Shown here: piece after piece, positions 1-5,451 of the stretch
Position numbering within the stretch: the stretch's first letter is position 1
Layout: each line of letters opens with the position of its first letter
From: Microthrixaceae bacterium
GTDB lineage: Bacteria; Actinomycetota; Acidimicrobiia; Acidimicrobiales; Acidimicrobilacustridaceae
NCBI GenBank assembly: GCA_947455015.1
Contig: CANGMY010000110.1
Span: 1-5,751 of the forward strand
Direction: 5' to 3'
Length of the DNA: 5,751 nucleotides
Notes under the pieces: model-generated
Databases searched by the model: none
What the model was told of the DNA's origin: nothing
What the model saw: only the letters and a program-made list of their open reading frames with translations
Position numbers and translations under genes: made by a program

Positions 1-341
1 ACGGACAGGCCAGTTCGTTGCAGGTAGGTGTAGAGGCGGCTCGGAAGGCCGGGGCAGGGGCTGTGGTCGTCGGATTGGCTGATCAACCGGGGGTGACGGC
101 CGAGGACTGGCGACGGATTTCCCTTGCTGAGACAGAACTCCCGATCGTTGTGGCGACCTACGGCGGAGTTCGAGGAAATCCTGTGCGCCTAGGAGCGGTG
201 GTCTGGGATGACCTCCCAAGCGAGGGCGATGAAGGGGCCCGGGTGCTCTTGCGAAGAAGGTCCGACCTCGTGGCGGCGGTAGCCTGCCCGGGCGACGCGT
301 CGGACGTCGACACCGTGGAGGATCTCGACCGATGGAACTGA
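1..341 (+). CDS. MocA/MobA-like molybdenum cofactor nucleotidyltransferase, 5'-truncated
   Basis: This is the C-terminal part of an NTP-transferase of the MocA/MobA-like family (cytidylyl- or guanylyltransferase for molybdopterin cofactor). Such proteins attach a nucleotide to the Mo cofactor in the cytoplasm before it is put into molybdenum hydroxylases. The frame is open to the left edge, starting at base 3 (GQASSLQVG...), and residues before the TTG at 18 already match the family's conserved G-x-x-S-S-L segment, so that TTG is internal. Visible family marks are the hydrophobic strand ending in ADQP (81-89; the Asp is the usual metal ligand), RGNPVRLG (about 169-192) and GDEGARVLL (about 226-252). 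About 112 residues remain of a family that is usually near 190-200; the N-terminal nucleotide-binding loop is outside the window. The stop overlaps coxG by 10 bases. The CoxG neighbour favours a CO dehydrogenase or xanthine-dehydrogenase context. Family is well supported; the exact nucleotide used cannot be told. Confidence 0.86.
   Translation, partial: GQASSLQVGVEAARKAGAGAVVVGLADQPGVTAEDWRRISLAETELPIVVATYGGVRGNPVRLGAVVWDDLPSEGDEGARVLLRRRSDLVAAVACPGDASDVDTVEDLDRWN
317..322 (+). promoter_or_regulatory. Shine-Dalgarno site of coxG
   Basis: GGAGGA lies 9 bases before the ATG at 332, inside the end of the upstream transferase gene. It is the strongest ribosome-binding site in the window and fixes the coxG start, which also agrees with the usual N-terminus of the family. 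Confidence 0.75.
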
Positions 342-1012
342 TCAACACCTTCGATGTGAGCGTGCCGATTGAAACGGCATGGAAGGTGCTGACCGACGTT
401 GAGCGCATTGCTCCGTGTCTGCCCGGCGCTCAACTGCAGGAAATCGAAGGCAACGAATACCGCGGCATCGTCAAGGTCAAAGTCGGACCGATCCAGGCGC
501 AGTACAAGGGCAAGGCCACCTTCCTCGAACGTGACGACGTCAATTTCAAAGCGGTGCTCGATGCCGCTGGCCGCGATACCCGCGGCCAAGGCAATGCGAG
601 CGCAATCATCACTGCTCAACTTGAACCGGCCGGTGAAGGCACGCACGTCACCGTGACGACCGATCTCACTGTCACCGGCAAGGTCGCACAGTTCGGTCGC
701 GGTGTCCTGGCCGATGTCAGCGCAAAGTTGCTGACGCAGTTTGTCGACAATCTTGAGCAGACGGTTCTTGTCGACGACGTCATTGCTGCTCCCGCGGCCG
801 AGGCGCCGGCTGCTGCACCTGCCACGGAAACTCCTTCCGCGGCAGCACCGCAAGAAGCGCCGACAATTCGCAAGATCGATCAGCCCGAACCCGAAGCAAT
901 CAATCTGCTCGAGCAGGCGGGTTCGCCAGTTCTGAAGCGTGCAGTACCTGTGCTCGGAGTCGCAATCGGCGCACTGATTGTCTACGGACTCATCCGTCGC
1001 CGCCGCAAGTGA
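332..1012 (+). CDS. coxG: CoxG, SRPBCC-domain CO dehydrogenase accessory protein with membrane tail
   Basis: CoxG belongs to the SRPBCC (START-like) superfamily and helps attach aerobic Mo-CO dehydrogenase or related molybdenum hydroxylases to the cytoplasmic membrane; a mycobacterial relative is reported to carry menaquinone to the enzyme. The protein has 226 residues. Residues 1-150 form the SRPBCC domain, with typical marks NTFDVSVPIETAW (5-17), CLPGAQ (29-34), the KVKVGPIQAQYKG strand (48-60) and GRGVLADVS (122-130). Residues 151-178 are an Ala/Pro-rich flexible linker. Residues 204-221 are a hydrophobic helix followed by RRRRK, giving a C-terminal tail anchor with the domain in the cytoplasm. 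It starts within the upstream transferase gene and its stop overlaps the next start as GTGA, so translation is probably coupled on both sides. Family assignment is firm. Whether the partner is a true CO dehydrogenase is unknown, because the catalytic subunits are not in the window. Confidence 0.95.
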   Translation: MELINTFDVSVPIETAWKVLTDVERIAPCLPGAQLQEIEGNEYRGIVKVKVGPIQAQYKGKATFLERDDVNFKAVLDAAGRDTRGQGNASAIITAQLEPAGEGTHVTVTTDLTVTGKVAQFGRGVLADVSAKLLTQFVDNLEQTVLVDDVIAAPAAEAPAAAPATETPSAAAPQEAPTIRKIDQPEPEAINLLEQAGSPVLKRAVPVLGVAIGALIVYGLIRRRRK

Positions 1013-1497
1013 CCACAGTGGCCGACGATCGAGCCCGGGTTGCCGAGTTGCTCGGTCGTGCGCCAATGGGTGAGTTCGAAATAGTTGTACGCAGAACCAA
1101 CGGCGATCCCGCCGTACTCCGCAACGCGCCTCTCCTTCCTGATGGCACGCCAATGCCGACGCTCTATTGGCTTTGTGACCCAGGCATCCGGTCTGCGATC
1201 GGAACGATCGAGTCCGACGGCGGCGTGCGAAACGCGGAATCAGAGCTTGGTCCCGACGTCATTGCGCAGGCGCACGCTGCATACGCCGCCGAACGCCAAA
1301 AGGCGATGCCCGAAAATCACGAAGGCCCAGCGCCCTATGGCGGCGTCGGCGGCACTCGCGAAGGGCTCAAGTGTTTGCATGCGCATTACGCGCACTGGCT
1401 TGCTGGTGGTGACGATGCCGTGGGCGAGTGGACGAATACACAACTGATTGAGCGTGGACTCATGCCTTCCGATGCGCCGAAGCGAGTGCAGCGATGA
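1009..1497 (+). CDS. DUF501 family protein
   Basis: This 162-residue protein matches DUF501 (COG1507), a family of unknown function that is widespread in Actinobacteria and usually sits beside a Ppx/GppA gene. Matching marks are GEFEIVVRRTNGDPAV (21-36), PLLPDGTPMPTLYWLCDP (41-58), the AIGTIESDGGVR block (63-74), and KCLHAHYAHWLAGGDD (121-136). The last block carries a Cys and three His (C122, H124, H126, H129) that could bind a metal or act in catalysis; that is inference. No signal peptide or membrane segment is seen, so it is probably cytoplasmic. The GTG start at 1009 overlaps the coxG stop as GTGA, with no clear Shine-Dalgarno site, pointing to coupled translation; a GTG at 1018 is an alternative start. 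Its stop overlaps the ppx start as ATGA. The unusual part is the upstream neighbour: coxG, where a divIC/ftsB-type gene is usual. Confidence 0.93.
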   Translation: MTTVADDRARVAELLGRAPMGEFEIVVRRTNGDPAVLRNAPLLPDGTPMPTLYWLCDPGIRSAIGTIESDGGVRNAESELGPDVIAQAHAAYAAERQKAMPENHEGPAPYGGVGGTREGLKCLHAHYAHWLAGGDDAVGEWTNTQLIERGLMPSDAPKRVQR

Positions 1498-2429
1498 GCG
1501 CGCCCGTCGCCGCAATCGACTGCGGTACGAATTCAGTTCGCCTTCTCATCACCGCCGATGGTCGAACGCAGATCGAGCGCCTGATGCGCATTACGCGACT
1601 CGGCCAGGGTGTCGATGCGACGGGACGTCTCGATCCAGACGCAATCGAGCGAACGCTCGCAGTGCTGCGCGAGTACCGCGAGGTCATCGATCGTCATGGT
1701 GCGACCCGAATTCGCATGGCAGCAACTTCGGCATCACGCGATGCATCGAATCGTGACGACTTCTTCAACGCCGCGCAGGAAATTCTTGGCGTTATGCCGG
1801 AAGTCATCTCGGGTGAAGAAGAAGGCCGCCTTTCGTTTCTTGGAGCGACGGCCGATCTCGATCCAGCGCTCGGGCCATTTCTTGTGTGCGATATCGGTGG
1901 GGGATCAACCGAGTTTGTGTTCGGAACCACCGAGGCTGAATCAACGATTTCGGTCGATATGGGCTGTGTACGCATGACTGAAGCGTGGCTGCATCATGAT
2001 CCACCGACAGCGGAAGAACTTTCACAAGCACTTTCAGTCATTGATATCCATCTTGATGATGTGCTGCGCGAGATTCCGCAATTGGGCGATGCTCAGACCT
2101 TCGTTGGACTCGCCGGAACGGTCAGCAACACAGCTTCGGTGGAACTCGGATTAGCCGAGTACGACCGCGATCAGATTCATCATCTTGTACTCACGCGCCC
2201 AGCGGTCGAAGACGTATTCCGAACATTGGCGACCGAGTCGGTCGAACAGCGCAAAGAGAACCCTGGACTCGAAGAACAACGGGCGGACGTCATCGTTGGA
2301 GGACTCTGCGTTCTCGTGGCAACGATGCGGCGATTTGGGCTTGCAGAATGCCTCGTTTCGGAGTCCGACATTCTCGACGGTCTGGCGATGTCGCTTCTCT
2401 CTGGCGACGAAACGACTCGGTCCTGTTGA
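1494..2429 (+). CDS. ppx: Exopolyphosphatase, Ppx/GppA family (single-domain actinobacterial type)
   Basis: Enzymes of this family hydrolyse terminal phosphates of inorganic polyphosphate or the 5'-phosphate of pppGpp, linking phosphate stores to stress signalling. The 311 residues show the ASKHA-fold marks in order: AIDCGTNSVRLLI (7-19, phosphate loop 1), RLGQGVD (35-41), AATSASRDASN (76-86), ISGEEEGRLSFLGA (105-118, with the catalytic Glu), DIGGGSTEF (133-141, phosphate loop 2), VDMGCVRMTE (154-163), GLAGTVSNTAS (205-215), RADVIVGG (263-270) and SDILDGL (291-297). The length covers only the catalytic domain pair; the C-terminal helical domains of E. coli PPX are absent, as in the short actinobacterial forms. 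Ser-Asn in the AGTVSNTAS loop replaces the more usual Thr-Thr or Thr-Ser. ATG 1494 overlaps the DUF501 stop as ATGA, indicating translational coupling. Polyphosphate versus pppGpp preference cannot be read from sequence. Confidence 0.96.
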   Translation: MSAPVAAIDCGTNSVRLLITADGRTQIERLMRITRLGQGVDATGRLDPDAIERTLAVLREYREVIDRHGATRIRMAATSASRDASNRDDFFNAAQEILGVMPEVISGEEEGRLSFLGATADLDPALGPFLVCDIGGGSTEFVFGTTEAESTISVDMGCVRMTEAWLHHDPPTAEELSQALSVIDIHLDDVLREIPQLGDAQTFVGLAGTVSNTASVELGLAEYDRDQIHHLVLTRPAVEDVFRTLATESVEQRKENPGLEEQRADVIVGGLCVLVATMRRFGLAECLVSESDILDGLAMSLLSGDETTRSC

Positions 2430-2467
2430 GGTCCTGCACCGGCGAAATCCCGTCTTCGGATGGTCGC

Positions 2468-2473
2468 TAGGAT
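2468..2473 (+). promoter_or_regulatory. TAGGAT element before the GNAT start (Shine-Dalgarno and/or -10 box)
   Basis: TAGGAT sits in the only sizeable gap of the + strand gene run, 8 bases before the GTG at 2482. Its AGGA core is a reasonable Shine-Dalgarno site. The hexamer also fits the actinobacterial -10 pattern TANNNT and would put a transcript start within about 2 bases of the GTG. No good -35 is seen at 17 bases. Either reading supports the GTG at 2482 as the true start; the sequence does not tell them apart. Confidence 0.45.
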
Positions 2474-2481
2474 CGCATTTC

Positions 2482-3072
2482 GTGACCACCTTGTTCGGAC
2501 GTCGAGTGCTACTTCGTCCACTTGTGGCAACAGATTTCCCCTCGTGGCGCGAGGTCCGACGTCGCAATAGCGAGTGGCTCACCAAGTGGGAACCAACACG
2601 ACCGCCTGGCGCCCCGGATGTCATTGAGGATCGAGAAGCGTTCACGATTCGCTGCAACGCGCGACAGCGTGAACGCCAATTGGGTTCGGGTTATGGCTTC
2701 GGAATTTTTGTCGACGGTGAATTCTCTGGCGAGATCAACTTGTCGTCGGTTCAGAGGGGTCCGTTTCAAAGCGCAAGCATCGGCTACTGGATAGACGAAG
2801 CGCGTGCCGGTCACGGCTACACGCCTGAAGCCGTCGTCGTGCTCGCGAAGTACTGCTTCGATGATCTTCATCTTCACCGACTGGAGATCGCGATTGTTCC
2901 CCGCAATAGCGCAAGTCGTCGTGTCGTTGAAAAGTTGGATCTACGCGAAGAGGGTCTTGCAAAGGGCTTCCTCGAGATCGATGGAAACTGGGAAGATCAC
3001 GTTCGATTTGGCATCACGTTTGAAGATTGGGTCGAACGTGGACCTTCGCTGTGCGAAGCGTGGATTTCGTGA
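2482..3072 (+). CDS. GNAT N-acetyltransferase, RimJ/RimL-like
   Basis: This 196-residue protein belongs to the GNAT acetyltransferases closest in pattern to RimJ/RimL, which transfer acetyl from acetyl-CoA to the N-terminal amine of a protein (ribosomal proteins in E. coli) or to small amines. The N-terminus FGRRVLLRPLVATD (5-18) and the WLTKWEPTRPPGAP block (32-45) are typical of the actinobacterial RimJ-like group. FGIFVDGEFSGEINL (73-87) is the central beta-hairpin, RAGHGYTPEAV (108-118) is the acetyl-CoA pyrophosphate loop, and LEIAIVPRNSASRRVVEKL (134-152) carries the conserved Asn (N142) and Ser (S145). The frame is open further left into ppx, but homology starts only at the GTG, which has a TAGGAT element 8 bases before it. 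The stop overlaps the MFS start as GTGA, so the two are probably co-translated. Real substrate unknown; antibiotic or metabolite acetylation is an alternative to ribosomal protein modification. Confidence 0.92.
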   Translation: MTTLFGRRVLLRPLVATDFPSWREVRRRNSEWLTKWEPTRPPGAPDVIEDREAFTIRCNARQRERQLGSGYGFGIFVDGEFSGEINLSSVQRGPFQSASIGYWIDEARAGHGYTPEAVVVLAKYCFDDLHLHRLEIAIVPRNSASRRVVEKLDLREEGLAKGFLEIDGNWEDHVRFGITFEDWVERGPSLCEAWIS

Positions 3073-4400
3073 GCGACCAAACAATCGATACATCGGAACC
3101 AAAACGCGACGGGGCTTTTGTCGCCTTTCGGTATCGCAACTTCCGGTGGATGTGGAGCGCATCGCTCCTTTCGAGCAGTGGCTCGTGGTTGCAGATGGTG
3201 GCAGTGCCCTACGTGATTTACACGATCACTGGAAGCGGCGCCTGGCTCGGGTTCGCCGGCTTCCTCGGGTACGCGCCGATGGTAATTACCGGACCGTACG
3301 CCGGTTCGGTCGCCGACCGATTTGATCGGCGAAAAGTTCTGATCATCGGCGGCATGATTCAGGCCGCGATCACGTTCGTCCTTTGGTTCGAATGGGTGTC
3401 GGGTGTTCGAAATATCGCTTTCTTCCTCGTGATCCTCACTCTTGGCGCGTTTGCCGGAGGATTCACCGTCGCGTCGTGGCAGTCGTTTGTGACCGAACTT
3501 GTTCCTCGCGAACATCTGCTCAACGCAGTGACGTTGAATTCGGCGCAGTTCAACGCTGCTCGAGCTTTCGGCCCAGCGCTTGGTGGCGTCGTGCTTGCGA
3601 CACTTGGCGTCAGTTGGTGTTTCTTTTTCAATGCCGTTTCGTTCCTCGCGATGGTTGGCGGACTTCTGGTGATCTCGGTGCCCCCGCTTGTACGTGCAGT
3701 GAAAGTCGGCAAGTCGCGTCCAATCGCAGAAATGCGCGATGCACTGCGCTACGTGCGCACCGTTCCTGGCATCGTCACTTGTCTCATCGTGGTGTTCTCA
3801 TTGGGCATGCTCGGTGGCCCACTGTTCAACCTGCTCGTCGTGTTCGCTACCGATGTGTACAAAATCGGCGATGGCGCCTACGGCCTTCTCGCAGGTTGTT
3901 TGGGCGCCGGCGCAATTATCGTGGCACCGATCGTGGCGGGTGCTGGCGGTCGAGCAAGTCGCAGTCGTGTCTTGACAATCGCAATGGTCGCCTATGGAGT
4001 TGCACTTGTTGCGCTTGGTGCAGCGCCGGTCGTTCTCGTCGGGGCAGCAGCATTGCTGGTTGCGGGCGCCGGCTATCTCGGGATCACGGCAAGTCTCAAC
4101 ACCACGGTGCAGTTGCAGGTGAAAGAGGAAATGCGCGGCCGCACAATGGCTCTGTATCTCATGGTGCTTACTGCTGCTGTTCCGTTAGGTGCACTTGTTC
4201 AGGGTTGGCTTGTCGACATCATCGGCGTACAAAAGACCGTTGCTGGCGCAGGTGTGTTGTTCTTGTCGGTGTTTCTTGTACTGCGCTTTGTGCTCAACCG
4301 GCTTTCAACGATGGACGCCGTCGATCACGCATTCGGCGCCGAAGACGCGCTGCATATTGCTGAAGCGGAAGCAACTGAAGCGGCAATCGATCCGATCTAA
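3069..4400 (+). CDS. MFS transporter, MFS_3 (EntS-like exporter) family
   Basis: This 443-residue inner-membrane protein is a proton-driven major facilitator transporter, probably an exporter. It fits the MFS_3 / EntS-like group: FRYRNFRWMWSASLLSSSGSW (20-40) leads into helix 1, GSVADRFDRRK (79-89) is signature motif A in the loop between helices 2 and 3, and LVPREHLLNAVTLNSAQFN (144-162) followed by ARAFGPALGG (164-173) is characteristic of the group. EEMRGRTMALYLM (353-365) is the matching half-motif of the second bundle. About twelve hydrophobic segments can be read between residues 30 and 410, then an acidic, Ala/Glu-rich cytoplasmic tail (about 415-443). The frame opens earlier at a TTG (3027) inside the GNAT gene, but GTG 3069 is chosen because it makes the same GTGA stop-start overlap seen elsewhere in this run and gives the normal N-terminus. 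EntS relatives export siderophores; related actinobacterial proteins export drugs or remain unassigned. No siderophore genes are present, so the substrate is open. Confidence 0.94.
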   Translation: MSDQTIDTSEPKRDGAFVAFRYRNFRWMWSASLLSSSGSWLQMVAVPYVIYTITGSGAWLGFAGFLGYAPMVITGPYAGSVADRFDRRKVLIIGGMIQAAITFVLWFEWVSGVRNIAFFLVILTLGAFAGGFTVASWQSFVTELVPREHLLNAVTLNSAQFNAARAFGPALGGVVLATLGVSWCFFFNAVSFLAMVGGLLVISVPPLVRAVKVGKSRPIAEMRDALRYVRTVPGIVTCLIVVFSLGMLGGPLFNLLVVFATDVYKIGDGAYGLLAGCLGAGAIIVAPIVAGAGGRASRSRVLTIAMVAYGVALVALGAAPVVLVGAAALLVAGAGYLGITASLNTTVQLQVKEEMRGRTMALYLMVLTAAVPLGALVQGWLVDIIGVQKTVAGAGVLFLSVFLVLRFVLNRLSTMDAVDHAFGAEDALHIAEAEATEAAIDPI

Positions 4401-4418
4401 GACCGAATCCGTCGAGGT

Positions 4419-5381
4419 TCAGTCCTCGTCGAAACGTTCGTTTTCCTCGTCGAGTTCACCGAGGTGCGCCTGGCCCTGTGCACACGTACCGCGTGCTGGG
4501 CACCAGCGACATCCCCAACTTGGGCGAATGACCGGTGCACGGGTGCCAACCGAGAGTTCGTGCAGCTTTCGGATGCCGTCGGCGGTGCGAGCGACGGCAG
4601 AATGCAGAACGCCCTCGGTGATTACTTCAGCTTGAGCCACGCCGGCGTCGAGGTAATAGGAGGCAGCAAGACGAGGCGGTGTTCCGATTCGCATCGTTTC
4701 GAGCAGCGAATAGAGCCGCAGATCGTCGAGATGCGACGGGGACATCGAACCGGTCTTGAAATCGATGATGACTTTGCCAGCGGTGAGGCCGTCGGCACGG
4801 CCCAAGGTGAGGTCGGATCGGCCGGAGATCACAATGCGATGGTCGAGAAGTTCGAGACGCATGCGGGCTTCGGTGACTGGCGACCAACCGGGCTTGATCG
4901 GCGGAAAGCATTCGAGGAAGGTTGCGACTCGTTCGTTGGCGAAGGCGCGCAGCTCGGCCCGATCGGTTTCGGAGCAGGTGGCGAGCCAGCCCGAGATGGA
5001 GTCGTCGGATCGTTCGAGTCGGTCCATTGCCTCGTCGACAAGTTCGAGCGGAATGGGGCGACGACGCTGGTGCATCGAAAGTTCGATGGCTTTATGGGCG
5101 ATGGTGCCGCGGGCGAGTGGTGGGCTCCACTCAAACGGCGTTTCCTTTTCGGTCAGGTGGCGAAGTTCGCAGCCATGAACCATTGAGAGGTCATGCTTAT
5201 TGACGAACATCGGTGCTTCAGGGCTGATCTCGCCAGCGAGGTCAGCAAGCGCATCTTCGAGGTCGGCACGGAGCGTGGCCTTGAGCGTTGGAGGAAACGT
5301 GGGACGGTCCTCAGGAGCCGCGCCGAGAAGGTCGAGCACTTCTTGTTGTGCTGGGTTCAGCGGAGTCTCAGCGTCAGTCAT
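4419..5381 (-). CDS. RecB-family PD-(D/E)XK nuclease with Cas4-like Fe-S cysteines
   Basis: A 320-residue cytoplasmic nuclease of the RecB/Cas4-like PD-(D/E)XK superfamily (PDDEXK_1 type), expected to cut DNA with divalent metal. The core runs from about residue 58 to 300. GTIAHKAIE (92-100) gives the RecB motif I His (H96) and Glu (E100); SGRSDL (186-191) gives the metal-binding Asp (D190); IIDFKTG (205-211) gives D207 and K209; DLRLY (220-224) is the QxxxY helix, with Asp where Gln is usual. Four cysteines, C71 and C291-x2-C294-x5-C300, have the spacing of the [4Fe-4S] cluster in Cas4 and AddB-type nucleases. Residues 1-57 are a variable acidic N-terminus and 306-320 an acidic tail. There is no helicase domain and no CRISPR or cas gene nearby, so it is best seen as a stand-alone repair-type nuclease like the small RecB-family proteins of mycobacteria. 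It converges on the MFS gene over 18 bases. ATG 5381 lacks a strong Shine-Dalgarno site and follows a TACGAT box by 8 bases. Confidence 0.93.
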   Translation of the reverse strand: MTDAETPLNPAQQEVLDLLGAAPEDRPTFPPTLKATLRADLEDALADLAGEISPEAPMFVNKHDLSMVHGCELRHLTEKETPFEWSPPLARGTIAHKAIELSMHQRRRPIPLELVDEAMDRLERSDDSISGWLATCSETDRAELRAFANERVATFLECFPPIKPGWSPVTEARMRLELLDHRIVISGRSDLTLGRADGLTAGKVIIDFKTGSMSPSHLDDLRLYSLLETMRIGTPPRLAASYYLDAGVAQAEVITEGVLHSAVARTADGIRKLHELSVGTRAPVIRPSWGCRWCPARGTCAQGQAHLGELDEENERFDED

Positions 5382-5451
5382 TTCTTTGCATCGTACGGAT
5401 CGGTTCGGGCACCGCTAGGGACTGTCACAGGCCTCCGGCACACTCGCGGCC
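5382..5451. promoter_or_regulatory. Divergent intergenic region between nuclease gene and unknown gene
   Basis: These 70 bases must hold the start signals for both flanking genes. I see the TACGAT box for the - strand gene and a small palindrome CTGTCACAG at 5422-5430 (four-base arms around one base) that is short enough to be chance. No strong Shine-Dalgarno site occurs on either strand. Confidence 0.5.
5390..5395 (-). promoter_or_regulatory. Putative -10 box of the nuclease gene (TACGAT), near-leaderless
   Basis: On the - strand TACGAT fits the actinobacterial -10 consensus TANNNT and ends 8 bases before the nuclease ATG. Normal spacing would start the transcript near 5383, giving a leader of about two bases or none. 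No convincing -35 lies at 16-19 bases; the GTGACA at 5423-5428 on this strand is 27 bases away, too far. Supported by consensus and position only. Confidence 0.4.

Noticed and set aside
18..20. TTG as a start codon of the first gene
   Set aside because: Conserved family residues (G-Q-A-S-S-L) are encoded before and through it, so the gene begins upstream of the window.
158..1153. Open frame of 331 codons on the - strand opposite the transferase, coxG and DUF501
   Set aside because: It is rich in Arg, Cys and Ser, matches no family, and lies antisense across three well-supported genes; long shadow frames are common in GC-rich DNA.
2185..2481. N-terminal extension of the GNAT frame back into ppx
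   Set aside because: The extension gives low-complexity shadow sequence; GNAT homology begins at the GTG 2482 with a TAGGAT site before it.
3027..3068. TTG start for the MFS gene inside the GNAT gene
   Set aside because: It adds residues not typical for the family; GTG 3069 forms the same GTGA overlap as other junctions here.
3383..4363. Open frame of 326 codons on the + strand inside the MFS gene
   Set aside because: Arg/Cys/Trp-rich translation with no domain; it is an out-of-frame shadow of a clear 12-helix transporter.
4410..4444. Terminator between the converging MFS and nuclease genes
   Set aside because: CGAGG/CCTCG is a five-pair stem with no T-run after it, and CGAA-ACG-TTCG-TTTT has only four pairs and lies in nuclease codons; both are too weak to call.
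4464..5186. Open frame of 240 codons on the + strand opposite the nuclease
   Set aside because: No recognisable motif, and the opposite strand has all catalytic and cysteine motifs of a RecB-type nuclease.
5422..5430. Palindrome CTGTCACAG as an operator
   Set aside because: Four-base arms with a single centre base are expected by chance and no second copy is seen.
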